From Nocardia altamirensis NBRC 108246 (GTDB lineage Bacteria; Actinomycetota; Actinomycetes; Mycobacteriales; Mycobacteriaceae), in contig NZ_BDAY01000054.1 in the NCBI RefSeq assembly GCF_001612685.1, positions 23,960 through 87,959 of the forward strand: DNA of 64,000 bases, read 5' to 3'. A program made the position numbers and the translations under genes. This document shows positions 26,195 through 34,957 of this stretch, in pieces. Each line of letters starts with the position of its first letter. Positions within the stretch are counted from its first letter, which is position 1. A model generated the notes under the pieces. That model saw only the letters and a program-made list of their open reading frames with translations. It did not search any database and had not been told where the DNA came from.

Positions 26195-26457
26195 ACGATC
26201 GGGGAGACGATTTGAAGTCGGTTCTTGAGGGGATCTCCCGGTGTGAAGACGGGCCGTGTGGTGTATGGATCCGTTTCCGGGTGTCGGCCGACTTCCTCTG
26301 ACACTGCGGCGGCCTTTCCGCCGGTCATCGGCTGTCAATGTCGGTGGCGTCCGTTAGCCTCCCTGGAGGACTCTGCCGGTCACAGGTCGCCAGTGCACCG
26401 TCCAATCACCAGGGCCTTCGGGTCACCACCCTCTGACGAGCAAGGACACCCCGACTG

Positions 26458-28026
26458 ATGGCAGTGACTCAGCAGGAGATCGAGACCCGGTTGTGGGACG
26501 CCGCCGATGAGCTGCGCGTGGCGATACCTGAAGCGCAGTACTCCTCAGTCGTCTTCCCGCTGATGTTCTGGAAGTACCTGTCGGATACCTGGGAGCACCA
26601 CCATCAGGAATTCCTGGACGAGAACGAGGGCTTGGACGGCCTGTCAGCTGAGGAAGCTCGGGAGATCGAGTACCGCGACTACCAGTCGTTCGAAATCCCG
26701 AATATCCACCCTGGCACTGTCCAGGAGCGCCGCGCCTCGTGGTCGTCCATTCTCGCCACCGTCACCCAGCCGGGCCTCGGCCAGCGGGTCCGCGCCTCAC
26801 TGCGGGCCATCGAGACGGCCAACCCTGACAAGTTCTCCCGCCTGTTCGGATCCATGACCTGGACCTCTGAAGAGGTGCTGCCGAGCGAGGTGTTGGCGGC
26901 GGTTATACGGGCGATGGATCGCACCCCGAAGATGCACGAGGGCAACATGTCCCACGACGTGCTCGGCGGCGCGTACGAGTACCTGCTGAAGCGGTTCTCC
27001 GACGGGTCCGGCACCCGTGCCGGCCAGTTCTTCACCCCGCGCGAAGTCGTGGAGTTGATCGTCGAGCTCTTGGACCCCAAGGGGTTCGAATCGGTGTATG
27101 ACCCGACCTGCGGGTCGGGCGGCATGCTCATCGCCTCCGCGAACCTCCTGAAATCCCACGGCGGGCGGGGCTACACGCTCCGCCTGTACGGGCAGGAGTC
27201 CGTTCTGGACACAGCGGGTGTGGCACGCATGAACCTCTTCATGCACAACCTCACCCAGTTCCAGGTCGAGGTTGGTGACACCCTGAAGGAGCCTCGTTTC
27301 AAGAAGTCGGACGGGTCCGTCGCGCAATTCGACGTAATCCTCGCCAACCCGCCTTACTCGCTAAAATGGAAGCCCTGGAACAACGACCCACGCGCCATCG
27401 GCGGTATCGCACCGACGAAGTCGGCTGACTGGGCGTTCGTGCAGCACATGATCGCCAGCATGGATCCAGTAAAGGGCCGCGCTGGTGTCGTCCTTCCCCA
27501 CGGTGTCCTCTTCCGGGGCGGGCAAGAAGCAGCCATCCGTCAGCGAGTCTTGAATGATGACCTCCTCGAAGCCGTCATCGGGCTGCCTGCCAACCTCTTC
27601 TACAACACCACCATTCCGACCTGCGTCCTGATTTTCCGTGCTCCCGGCACCAAGGCGCCAGAGCGGAAGGATGGTGTGCTATTCATCGACGCTTCCACGC
27701 GGTTCGTAAAGGCCACCAACCGAAACATCCTCACCGGCGCTGACGTCGCCGACGTGGTGACCGCCTACCATTCCACGTTCGATGCCGACGGCAATCCGGT
27801 AGATCTCGACGGCGGCATGGCTGCACGATTTGCTCCACTGTCGGAGATCGAGGGGAACGGGTACGACCTCAACATCGGCAGATACATCAAACATGTCGCT
27901 GCCGAGCAGGAGGATCTCGGCAGCCTCATCACGGCTTACAACATCGCCCGCGCTGAACGCCAGAAGGCCGAGCAGCGCATGCTCGCAGTGCTCGCGTCCG
28001 CGGGAATCGAGGGCTTCGATGAATGA
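26458..28026 (+). CDS. hsdM: Type I restriction-modification system methyltransferase subunit HsdM
   Basis: A 522-residue adenine-N6 methyltransferase. The N-terminal helical HsdM domain (TRLWDAADELR to VFPLMFWKYLSDTWE) is followed by TPREVVELIVELL near residue 193, the SAM motif DPTCGSGGM near 215 and the catalytic motif NPPYS near 297. With HsdS it methylates a bipartite site; with HsdR it forms the restriction complex. First of three genes in hsdM-hsdS-hsdR order; its last 8 bases overlap hsdS. Confidence 0.95.
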   Translation: MAVTQQEIETRLWDAADELRVAIPEAQYSSVVFPLMFWKYLSDTWEHHHQEFLDENEGLDGLSAEEAREIEYRDYQSFEIPNIHPGTVQERRASWSSILATVTQPGLGQRVRASLRAIETANPDKFSRLFGSMTWTSEEVLPSEVLAAVIRAMDRTPKMHEGNMSHDVLGGAYEYLLKRFSDGSGTRAGQFFTPREVVELIVELLDPKGFESVYDPTCGSGGMLIASANLLKSHGGRGYTLRLYGQESVLDTAGVARMNLFMHNLTQFQVEVGDTLKEPRFKKSDGSVAQFDVILANPPYSLKWKPWNNDPRAIGGIAPTKSADWAFVQHMIASMDPVKGRAGVVLPHGVLFRGGQEAAIRQRVLNDDLLEAVIGLPANLFYNTTIPTCVLIFRAPGTKAPERKDGVLFIDASTRFVKATNRNILTGADVADVVTAYHSTFDADGNPVDLDGGMAARFAPLSEIEGNGYDLNIGRYIKHVAAEQEDLGSLITAYNIARAERQKAEQRMLAVLASAGIEGFDE

Positions 28027-29203
28027 GCAGTCGGAGTGGCCCCGGAAGCCGCTCTCCGACGTTGGAGAATTGATCCGCGGCCGTCGTTTTACGAAGAACG
28101 ACTACGTGGAATCCGGGCTTGGCTGTGTGCACTACGCACAGATTCACACTGACTTTGGGGCCATTGCCAGGGATCCACTTGCGTTTCTGGCCGAAGATTC
28201 CCGTGCGCGAATGCGCCTCGCTCACCCTGGAGATTTGATCATCGCCGCGACTAGCGAGAACGTCGATGACGTCGGGAAGGCCGTCGCATGGCTCGGCGAC
28301 GACGACGTCGCGGTTCACGATGACTGCTACATCCTCCGTCACGGACTCGATCCTGCATACGTCTCGTACTTCTTCACATCGTCTCTGTTCCATTCGCAGA
28401 AGATCAAGTACCTGTCCGAGACGAAAGTCGTTCGGATCTCGGGTACGAATCTCAGCCTAATCGAGATTCTCGTGCCCCCTCAGCGTGTGCAAGAACGGAT
28501 CGTCCAGGTTGTCGGCGCGGTCGACGACCAGATCACCGCACTCAACGACGAAGCAAAGGCACTGGAGGGGGTGTACCGGTCGGCCACGTCTTTGCTCTGG
28601 TGCACCTGTGAGGGTGACGAAGCGGACTACCGATTACTCAGAGACGTGATGCACCTCGACATCGCACGGACCCCTATGGACGCGGGAACGATTTACCACC
28701 TCGCTGGAGTGCTCAATGCGGGCAAGGGCCTTGTTGATAGAGGTGTGCTCGATGGGGCCGATACCGAGTACACCGGGATGAATGTCCTTCGGGAGAACCA
28801 GGTGGTGATGCGGAAGCTGACTGCTTGGGAGGGGCCGATCACCGTAGTCACTGCCGAGTTCGACGCCTTCGTGGCGAGTAACGAGTTTCCGACCTTCACT
28901 CTCGCCGATGACATCGACCCAGGGTGGATGAAGCATGTCTGCCGGACACCTCGACTGTGGGCGGAGATGCAGAGCAGGGTAACCGGGACGGTGCAGCGCC
29001 GTAAGAGACTCAACCCCGACCAGCTCCTGTCGGTGGCGCTTCCGGTCCCTTTCCGACCTGAGCAGGAGCAGGCAGCAGAGGCCCTGGATGCAATCGAGGG
29101 GCAGATCGCTGTGATCCGCGCCGAGGCCACCAGGCTCCGTCAGGCTCGTGCAGGGCTGCTGACGAGCCTGCTGGACCGCACTGTCGATATCGAGTCCGCG
29201 TAG
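28019..29203 (+). CDS. hsdS: Type I restriction specificity subunit HsdS
   Basis: A 394-residue protein with two target-recognition domains separated by a helical spacer: the first begins WPRKPLSDVGELIRGRRFTKNDY and ends near PQRVQERIVQVVGAVDDQITALNDEAKAL; the second ends RPEQEQAAEALDAIEGQIAVIRAEATRL. These paired helices set the spacing of the two half-sites. The ATG overlapping the hsdM stop is used; an upstream extension is out of the family pattern. The half-sites recognised cannot be read from sequence. Confidence 0.92.
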   Translation: MNEQSEWPRKPLSDVGELIRGRRFTKNDYVESGLGCVHYAQIHTDFGAIARDPLAFLAEDSRARMRLAHPGDLIIAATSENVDDVGKAVAWLGDDDVAVHDDCYILRHGLDPAYVSYFFTSSLFHSQKIKYLSETKVVRISGTNLSLIEILVPPQRVQERIVQVVGAVDDQITALNDEAKALEGVYRSATSLLWCTCEGDEADYRLLRDVMHLDIARTPMDAGTIYHLAGVLNAGKGLVDRGVLDGADTEYTGMNVLRENQVVMRKLTAWEGPITVVTAEFDAFVASNEFPTFTLADDIDPGWMKHVCRTPRLWAEMQSRVTGTVQRRKRLNPDQLLSVALPVPFRPEQEQAAEALDAIEGQIAVIRAEATRLRQARAGLLTSLLDRTVDIESA

Positions 29204-29218
29204 TTGGAGATCTGAGCA

Positions 29219-32200
29219 GTGGCTAAAGGCGTTAGAGAGCGTGAATTCCAGAACCTGATGATCCAGTGGTCCCTCCCGATGGGCTGGAACTTCACGGCCG
29301 GGCGGGCGTTGCCGCGTGAGACGACGCAGACGGTGGTCACCACCCAACTACGAGACGCCATCGTCAGGCTCAATGCTGGCGTGATCGACGGGTTCGACGT
29401 GGACGCCGTGGTCGCGGAGATCGTCGCTACGGTCAACGCTGTCGAGGGCGGGCTGGTGCGGGCCAACGAGCAGGTACTGCACATCCTGCGCGGACTGAAG
29501 GAATTCCGGGACGACGAGGGCGTGTGGCATGCGTTAAAGGTCATCGACTTCGAGCATCCGACCGACCCGACTGCGAACACGCTGGTCGTGTCGGACGAGG
29601 TGACAATCACCGTGCCCGGCAAGACTTCCCGCAGGTTCGACCTCGTGTACTGGGTCAACGGGCTGCCCCTGGTCGTCGTCGAGGTGAAGTCCCCGACCGC
29701 GAAGTCGGGGTGGGCGGGCGCAGCCCGGGAGATAAACAACGTGTACGCCACCGAGTACCCGTGGTTCTTCACCCCCAATGTCTTCGCCGTTGCCTCCGAC
29801 GGGCTGAAGCTGCGCTTCGGCGCGGCCGGTGCACCGACGAACCTGTGGCATCCGTTCCGGTCCACCGCCGACGACGAGAACTTGTCTGGACAGGCCGATG
29901 TGCAGCGCTCGGTCGAGCTGCTGATGAACCCGGCCACCGTCCTGGACATGCTGGCGAACTTCGCGTTGTTCGACACATCCGGGGGTGGGGTGGACAAGAA
30001 ATACCTGCCCCGCTACCCGCAGATGGAAGCCGCACACCTGATCCACGATCGGGTCCTGGAAGGCGGGTCGAAGGGCCTGATCTGGCACCACCAAGGCAGC
30101 GGGAAAACGTGGCTGATGGTGTTCGCTGCTTCGTTGCTGCTGGCCGACACCCGCACCGAGTCTCCTACGATCATCCTGCTGTCGGACCGGACCCAGCTGG
30201 TCCGGCAGACATCAGGGGTCTTCACCTCGGCGATGGGGGACGACTATTTCGAGCAGCCAACGACCAGTCAAGAGTTGCGTTCTTTGCTGGCCGACGACGT
30301 GCGTGGCGTCATCTCCACTACCGTGCACAAGTTCGCCGATGCCGGTAAGAACCTGTCGACTCGCAGCAACATCATCGTGATGGTCGACGAGGCACACCGC
30401 ACCCAGTCCAAACGGTCGACGTCTCTGGCCGGGCAGATGCGTGCAGCATTGCCGCACGCGAAGTTCTTCGGCATGACCGGCACCCCTGTTAGGAACCTCG
30501 CTACCGATACCTTCGCCCTCTTCGGCGAGGAGAAAGACCCGGGCAGGGTGCTGCACCGATACTCGGTGTCCCGGTCTCTGCTGGATGGGGCCACCGTCCC
30601 GGTCATGCTGGATCCACACCCGGTGTCCTTCGAAATGAACGACGAGGAATTGCAGGCCGAATTCGACCAGTTCGCTGACGAATTCGACCTTGATGACCCC
30701 GACCGGGAGGCCCTGTCCCGTAAGTTCGGACGGCTCACCTCGGTGTTCACCAATCCCGACCGTATTCACGCGGTCTGCGAGGACATCGTTGACCACTACC
30801 TGTCCGGCGCCTATCGCAACGGCTTGAAGGCCCAGGTCGTCACCTATAACCGTGAGCTGGCCGTGGCGTACACCGACAAGATCAACGAACTGCTCGCCGG
30901 CTTCGAGACGTCACAGGTACTCGCCGCGGTCGGTAAGCACGACCGGATTACTGCCGAGGTGAACATCTCCGTCTCGGACGCCAAGGACGAAGACCCCGCG
31001 ATGAAGCCGTTCAAGCTCTCGGAGACCGAGGAGGAGGATCAGAAGCGGCGATTCCTGACCCCGGATGACCCGCTGTGCTTCCTGGTGGTGACCGCGAAGC
31101 TGATGACCGGGTTCGACGCACCCAACGAGGGCGTCCTCTACCTGGACAAGCCGCTCAAGGCCCACAGCTTGTTCCAGACGATCAGCCGCCCGAACCGTAC
31201 GTGGGTCTCCCCGACCGGGTTCGTGAAGACTACCGGCGTGGTCGTCGACTACATCGGCTTGGCCGGAGAGGTTCAGCGAGCCGTCGCCGACCCCACCGCA
31301 GCGGAGGCCGACCACGGCGGCGGGTTCGTCACCGACGTGTCCGAGCTGGTCACCGAGTTCCGCACCACCTTCGCTCGCATCGAAGATCTCCTCGCAGACG
31401 TGGACGGCCTGGACCTCACGGTCCATGGATACGAGTCCGTGCGAGCTATCAACGGCTTCCTCGACGTCAATCCTGGTGCGGCCGAGGTATTTACGAAGGA
31501 TTACCGGCTTCTGAGCCGCCTGTATCCGTACATCAACACCGACAATCGGGTTGCCAAGTACCAGGACGGCTTCGGGCTGTTCGGGTCCGTGTACACAACC
31601 CTGCTCAAGAAGTCCTCCGACGAGGAACGGAAGGAACGGCTGAGCGAGCTGGGGCCGATGGTCTTGGAGATCATCAATGCCCACGTCCACTCATTCTCCG
31701 TGGTCGCTTCCCAGGAGGAAGCCCTCGTGCTGGACGCCCAGGGCATTGCAATCCTCAAGGAATTGCTGGCCTTGGTCCGCCTCAAGCCCGGCAAGGGCGC
31801 GGATAAGACGCCGCCGTCCGCAGCAGAGATCCTGCACGACATCAAGGCCGCCCTCGATAAGGGCGTCGAACCGGGGTCTGCGAAGTACACCGCCCTCGCT
31901 GAGCGGATCAGGCTGCTGCGGGACCGGATCATCCAGAACTCTCACGACGCCCTGGAGTTCCTGGCCGAAGCGCTTCGGATCGCTCGCGCCATCGTGAACG
32001 CCCAGAAGCACCCCGACGAAGCCATCGTGCTGGACGAGGACCGCGTGGGAGTCCTGACACGGATCATCCACGACCACGCACCCTCCGGCCTCACAATTAC
32101 CGAGAGGAACCTGGCCGAGGAGATCGACCGGGTGGTCACCAACACCCTCGCCCGGTCATGGGACAACGCCGATGCCCGAAACCGAGGAGCCCGTCGCGCC

Positions 32201-32296
32201 ACCGCCGCCGTCTTCCGCCGGTACATGTTGAAGCCGGTGGGGGAACCGTACGACTCCACCGTCGCCTACATCGAAGCGCATTACCTGGTCGACTGA
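29219..32296 (+). CDS. hsdR: Type I restriction endonuclease subunit HsdR
   Basis: The 1025-residue motor and nuclease subunit. The PD-(D/E)xK nuclease core appears as DLVYWVNGLPLVVVEVKSP (residues about 140-158). Helicase motifs follow: Walker A HHQGSGKTW near 290, DEAH near 388, GMTGTP near 417 and QTISRPNRT near 650. A helical C-terminal region that binds HsdM ends the protein. A GTG with a GGAG site starts it 15 bases after hsdS. All motifs are intact, so the system should be functional. Confidence 0.94.
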   Translation: MAKGVREREFQNLMIQWSLPMGWNFTAGRALPRETTQTVVTTQLRDAIVRLNAGVIDGFDVDAVVAEIVATVNAVEGGLVRANEQVLHILRGLKEFRDDEGVWHALKVIDFEHPTDPTANTLVVSDEVTITVPGKTSRRFDLVYWVNGLPLVVVEVKSPTAKSGWAGAAREINNVYATEYPWFFTPNVFAVASDGLKLRFGAAGAPTNLWHPFRSTADDENLSGQADVQRSVELLMNPATVLDMLANFALFDTSGGGVDKKYLPRYPQMEAAHLIHDRVLEGGSKGLIWHHQGSGKTWLMVFAASLLLADTRTESPTIILLSDRTQLVRQTSGVFTSAMGDDYFEQPTTSQELRSLLADDVRGVISTTVHKFADAGKNLSTRSNIIVMVDEAHRTQSKRSTSLAGQMRAALPHAKFFGMTGTPVRNLATDTFALFGEEKDPGRVLHRYSVSRSLLDGATVPVMLDPHPVSFEMNDEELQAEFDQFADEFDLDDPDREALSRKFGRLTSVFTNPDRIHAVCEDIVDHYLSGAYRNGLKAQVVTYNRELAVAYTDKINELLAGFETSQVLAAVGKHDRITAEVNISVSDAKDEDPAMKPFKLSETEEEDQKRRFLTPDDPLCFLVVTAKLMTGFDAPNEGVLYLDKPLKAHSLFQTISRPNRTWVSPTGFVKTTGVVVDYIGLAGEVQRAVADPTAAEADHGGGFVTDVSELVTEFRTTFARIEDLLADVDGLDLTVHGYESVRAINGFLDVNPGAAEVFTKDYRLLSRLYPYINTDNRVAKYQDGFGLFGSVYTTLLKKSSDEERKERLSELGPMVLEIINAHVHSFSVVASQEEALVLDAQGIAILKELLALVRLKPGKGADKTPPSAAEILHDIKAALDKGVEPGSAKYTALAERIRLLRDRIIQNSHDALEFLAEALRIARAIVNAQKHPDEAIVLDEDRVGVLTRIIHDHAPSGLTITERNLAEEIDRVVTNTLARSWDNADARNRGARRATAAVFRRYMLKPVGEPYDSTVAYIEAHYLVD

Positions 32297-32367
32297 TCGG
32301 AAGAGCGGTGAGATTCGCGGCGTCGGCGAAGTGATCATTGGGCTCGAAATGGTGAAGCGCCGGACAT

Positions 32368-32595
32368 TCACATAGCCGGAGGATCCTCGGGCAGTTCCTC
32401 GCCGTCGAAGCCTGTATGGACTCTGACGAACGCGATGCGCTCCGCGAAATGGGCGTCGACCCAGACGACCCACAGGTACAGGCCGGACAAGAGTGGGTGT
32501 CGGACCTGTTGAGGTGCTGCGGCATGTGGCTTCGCAATTGGCCATAGCGCAGACAGCTCCGCAACCGGACGCGGAGCGAGCGTCAGAGCGGGCAC
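32368..32595 (-). CDS. Doubtful short protein downstream of the 52-residue gene
   Basis: A 75-residue minus-strand frame starting at a GTG. The central part (SGLYLWVVWVDAHFAERIAF) reads like a folded protein, and the end is acidic. It follows the 52-residue gene across a hairpin. No good ribosome site and no homology; it may be only an open frame. Confidence 0.28.
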   Translation of the reverse strand: MPALTLAPRPVAELSALWPIAKPHAAAPQQVRHPLLSGLYLWVVWVDAHFAERIAFVRVHTGFDGEELPEDPPAM

Positions 32596-32639
32596 GATCT
32601 GACTGGTCGCGCGGCGGGTGGATTTGTCCCCGACAACGA

Positions 32640-32669
32640 CACAGCCGTCGCCTGCGGGCGACGGCTGTG
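32640..32669 (-). terminator. Terminator after the 52-residue gene
   Basis: CACAGCCGTCGCC, loop TGCG, GGCGACGGCTGTG: an exact 13-base stem directly after the stop of the minus-strand gene at 32673. Confidence 0.85.
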
Positions 32670-32672
32670 GTC

Positions 32673-32831
32673 TCAGTCAGCGAGCTTCACGACCGTGGGC
32701 CAGTACACGATTTGCGTTGAGCCCGCGGGTGCGCAGGCCGACCCGCCGCCGTTCCACGCGCCGAGGGCAAGGTCGTGGACCTCGCTGGAAATCGCGAGGT
32801 AGGTCTTCTCGGCGTCGGTCGCTGCGCTCAT
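32673..32831 (-). CDS. Small protein (52 residues) with its own GTATATAC promoter
   Basis: Encodes MSAATDAEKTYLAISSEV followed by a glycine-rich turn and the end YWPTVVKLAD; cytoplasmic, unknown function. Strong support as a gene: AGGAGGG precedes the ATG, a promoter with the GTATATAC box is upstream, and a perfect terminator hairpin follows. Part of the group of five small transcription units with the same promoter element. Confidence 0.7.
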   Translation of the reverse strand: MSAATDAEKTYLAISSEVHDLALGAWNGGGSACAPAGSTQIVYWPTVVKLAD

Positions 32832-32870
32832 GGTGGTTGCCCTCCTACGGACTGTCGGTTAACGCTTGAT

Positions 32871-32907
32871 GTATATACACATCTCCTCTGGATAGTCAAC
32901 GAGTCAA
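32871..32907 (-). promoter_or_regulatory. GTATATAC-box promoter a (for the 52-residue gene)
   Basis: On the minus strand: TTGACT (32907-32902), 17 bases, AGATGT (32884-32879), then directly GTATATAC (32878-32871). The upstream TTGACTCGTT is shared with promoter c. Confidence 0.6.
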
Positions 32908-32963
32908 GGTGTCGCGCTGCGATGAAAAGTGCTGTTAAGCACTGTTTTTGATGAAACTCTGAC

Positions 32964-33005
32964 TTCAGAAGAGCAGGCAATCGAGCTATGGTTTGTATAT
33001 ACAAA
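32964..33005 (+). promoter_or_regulatory. GTATATAC-box promoter b (for the 71-residue gene)
   Basis: TTCAGA (32964-32969), 17 bases, TATGGT (32987-32992), then the 14-base perfect palindrome TTTGTATATACAAA (32992-33005), the best-conserved copy of the box. The GAGCTA context just before is shared with promoters c and d. Confidence 0.65.
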
Positions 33006-33035
33006 GGCAACGGCAAACCTAGGAAAGGCGAAGAC

Positions 33036-33251
33036 ATGACCGTCGGCGAACTGATCAACCTCCTTCAGGACTTCGACCCCGAAACCCCCGTACGGCTGGC
33101 ATCCCAGCCGAACTACCCCATGGAGTACAACATCCGACGCGTAGCCGAAACGGAGGATGCGGATGACGAGGGCCTCGGCATCGCCTGGATCGTCGAAGGC
33201 CGCCAGCTCGGCTACATGAGCCGCGAGGCGGCCGAAAACTGCTGGCAGTAA
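33036..33251 (+). CDS. Small acidic protein (71 residues) with GTATATAC promoter
   Basis: Begins MTVGELINLLQDFDPETPV and ends GYMSREAAENCWQ; acidic, no membrane segment. The start pattern (a helix followed by DPETPVRLA) resembles short proteins of unknown function found on actinobacterial phages and integrative elements. The ATG at 33036 is chosen because AGGAAAGG lies about 8 bases before it. Confidence 0.75.
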   Translation: MTVGELINLLQDFDPETPVRLASQPNYPMEYNIRRVAETEDADDEGLGIAWIVEGRQLGYMSREAAENCWQ

Positions 33252-33262
33252 AGGGGCGACCT

Positions 33263-33302
33263 GGCGCGCCCAGCCGCTTCTGGCTTTCCGGCGGGGCGCG
33301 CC
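33263..33302 (+). terminator. Probable terminator after the 71-residue gene
   Basis: GGCGCGCCC (33263-33271) and GGGCGCGCC (33294-33302) form an exact 9-base stem with a 22-base loop, starting 12 bases after the stop. Confidence 0.6.
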
Positions 33303-33387
33303 TTCAACTCAACTCTCGGAACGGAACCGGCGGGCATTCACGCCCTCCGTACCGACCAACTCGATCCTTGGCGCGTGCGGGCCGGGG

Positions 33388-33624
33388 TTGATGCTGCGTT
33401 ACCGCAGGCGGGTGTGGGCACCGGCCGCCCAGGCGGTCGCCGATCGCTTGGGCACCCGGCGGCTTGCCCTGGCGATCTTGCGCATCACCTGCGCGGACTG
33501 GCTACTCAGCGCCGGGGTGCCCGTGGCGGAGGTCGCCGCCCAGCTCGGGTACGTCTCGGTGGTGCCGTTCCTGGACCGGCACCACGACCGCGTCACCGAG
33601 CTGGCGATCACGCCCCGCCGGTGA
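33388..33624 (+). pseudogene. Remnant of a tyrosine recombinase (integrase) C-terminus
   Basis: The 78 codons read like the end of a phage integrase: YRRRVWAPAAQAV, then LRITCADWLLSAGVPVAEVAAQLGY and FLDRHHDRV. In working enzymes these read HDLRHT, LGH and a Tyr near DRYGH. Here the first His, the later His and the nucleophilic Tyr are all replaced; only the Arg remains. So this is probably a decayed integrase fragment, which would mark a former element end. The similarity is short, so this is a suggestion. Confidence 0.4.
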
Positions 33625-33734
33625 TGTAAGGGATTGGGAGGCGCTCGCGCGCAGTGAGATTCGCGCGAGCGCCTCCCTTGTCCCCGGATCTGGCGCAGGC
33701 CGCTCCGGTCAGGCCGTCACCACCCGCCGTCCCC

Positions 33735-33974
33735 CTACTTCTTGCGGCGGAAAAGCGAAGGCCGCGTTGCGGATCCGGTACGCCGTCGCCGGATGCCTCG
33801 GCCGGTCAGTGTCGAGACGAGGGTGTCGATGTCGGTGGGGGTGAGGTCAACGCTCTGGTAGTTGCCGTTGTTGTCGTCGATGGTGAATCGGATGGTGCCG
33901 CTGGCGGTGGGGGTGATCTCGAGCTGGTCGCCGTCGAGGTCGGTGATGGTGAGGATTCTGGGGCGCTGAGTCAT
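33735..33974 (-). CDS. Small protein (79 residues) with GTATATAC promoter
   Basis: Begins MTQRPRILTITDLDGDQLE and ends in a basic tail (RRRRTGSATRPSLFRRKK). The middle looks like a short beta-sheet domain followed by a helix (LTPTDIDTLVSTL). Unknown function. The ATG at 33974 is preferred: AAAGGGA lies upstream, and an earlier in-frame ATG would lie inside the promoter box. Confidence 0.7.
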   Translation of the reverse strand: MTQRPRILTITDLDGDQLEITPTASGTIRFTIDDNNGNYQSVDLTPTDIDTLVSTLTGRGIRRRRTGSATRPSLFRRKK

Positions 33975-34007
33975 GGTGGTGTCCCTTTTGCTAGCCGGTC
34001 CGTTCTT

Positions 34008-34046
34008 GTATATACACACTAGCTCTGCACGACCCTAACGAGTCAA
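34008..34046 (-). promoter_or_regulatory. GTATATAC-box promoter c (for the 79-residue gene)
   Basis: Minus strand: TTGACT (34046-34041), 19 bases, TAGTGT (34021-34016), then directly GTATATAC (34015-34008). Shares the upstream TTGACTCGTT with promoter a. Confidence 0.6.
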
Positions 34047-34101
34047 GCGAAATGATCACCGAAAAAGCCTGTTGTACAACCTAATAGGTCGAAATACTGA
34101 C

Positions 34102-34139
34102 TTCCATTACGAGTACGGCAGAGCTAACGTTATATATAC
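34102..34139 (+). promoter_or_regulatory. TATATAC-box promoter d (for the 100-residue gene)
   Basis: TTCCAT (34102-34107), 17 bases, TAACGT (34125-34130), then TATATATAC (34131-34139). The first base of the box is A instead of G. GAGCTA precedes, as in promoters b and c. Confidence 0.58.
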
Positions 34140-34182
34140 AAACCAAGGGCAAGCGCCCGAACGGATGGAGAGGATGTAGCCG

Positions 34183-34485
34183 ATGACCGCGATCGACGCC
34201 ATGACCCTGCGGGGGATTGCTGACGCGCACGACGGGATCGAGTTCCGCACGGACTACAGCGGTGGCACTCGCCACCGGACCTGCATCGCGGTGGTCACCG
34301 CGGACCCGGGCGCGGCCATAGTGGTCGCTTTCGACATCGCATCCGCGCTGGCCGCACGCGATGGCGACGGCGAGAATCCGGGCGCGATCCGCGACTACCT
34401 GCTCGAGTTCGCCCCCAGCGAGCGCCGCCGCGACATCGGCCACACGGTCGTCTACTGGACCGACCTGCACCTGGCCACCGGATAA
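34183..34485 (+). CDS. Small protein (100 residues) with TATATAC promoter
   Basis: Begins MTAIDAMTLRGIADAHDGIE, with a central beta pattern (HRTCIAVVTADPGAAIVVAFD) and the end RDIGHTVVYWTDLHLATG. Soluble, acidic, function unknown. A GGAGAGG site lies upstream of the ATG, and the gene is followed by an exact 12-base hairpin. Confidence 0.72.
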   Translation: MTAIDAMTLRGIADAHDGIEFRTDYSGGTRHRTCIAVVTADPGAAIVVAFDIASALAARDGDGENPGAIRDYLLEFAPSERRRDIGHTVVYWTDLHLATG

Positions 34486-34496
34486 ACACGCCCGCG

Positions 34497-34524
34497 ACGA
34501 GGCCGTGGCACACCACGGCCTCGT
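34497..34524 (+). terminator. Terminator after the 100-residue gene
   Basis: ACGAGGCCGTGG, loop CACA, CCACGGCCTCGT: an exact 12-base stem 11 bases after the stop. Confidence 0.85.
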
Positions 34525-34572
34525 GCCGTTGCGGCACTCACGGGCGAGGCGGCGGAAGGCCCCGAATGGGAA

Positions 34573-34608
34573 TTCAACGTAAATACGTCATGGCTAGGAT
34601 GTATATAC
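34573..34608 (+). promoter_or_regulatory. GTATATAC-box promoter e (for 106-residue protein and RHH gene)
   Basis: TTCAAC (34573-34578), 16 bases, TAGGAT (34595-34600), then directly GTATATAC (34601-34608). It drives the gene at 34634 and, 3 bases further on, the ribbon-helix-helix gene. Confidence 0.62.
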
Positions 34609-34633
34609 GTACTTCGAGCTGGAGGGTTGCATC

Positions 34634-34954
34634 GTGAGCAGTATGCGGTGGGTACGGGTGGCGGTCCTGCGGCCCGGACCGGGCTATGACTTCGTCGAAG
34701 CGCAGTGCCCGGCCGAGGAGCTCGGTAGCTACGACGGCGAGGCGTCCTACATCTGCCCGCAGTTCGACTTCGCGGTAGCCAGTCCCACGATCGTGCTCGA
34801 CCGGGATGTCGAAGGTTTCCCGGCAGGGTGTTCGACGTTCGCGGAGTTCGGCCGGGATGAACGCGAGCAAGCGCGTCGGGAACACTGGAACTGCCAGCAC
34901 GCGCGGTTCGGGAGTTCGTCGGTGGCAGACCGCATGTCGAATGTGAAGGAGTAG
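34634..34954 (+). CDS. Hypothetical protein upstream of the RHH gene
   Basis: 106 residues: begins MSSMRWVRVAVLRPGPG, with cysteines in AQCPAEE, YICPQFD, GCSTF and NCQHA. Four cysteines suggest a metal or disulfide site. Unknown family. GTG start with GGAGGG about 7 bases before; only 3 bases separate it from the next gene, so they form an operon. Confidence 0.7.
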   Translation: MSSMRWVRVAVLRPGPGYDFVEAQCPAEELGSYDGEASYICPQFDFAVASPTIVLDRDVEGFPAGCSTFAEFGRDEREQARREHWNCQHARFGSSSVADRMSNVKE

Positions 34955-34957
34955 CTG

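Larger units (their letters stand above)
32297..32672. other. 376-bp region after hsdR with only a doubtful short frame
   Basis: No well-supported gene. It contains the doubtful minus-strand frame 32368-32595 and the hairpin at 32640-32669. Confidence 0.5.

Noticed and set aside
28018..28026. hsdM and hsdS as one fused gene.
   Set aside because: They are in different frames with a clean 8-base overlap, the usual arrangement.
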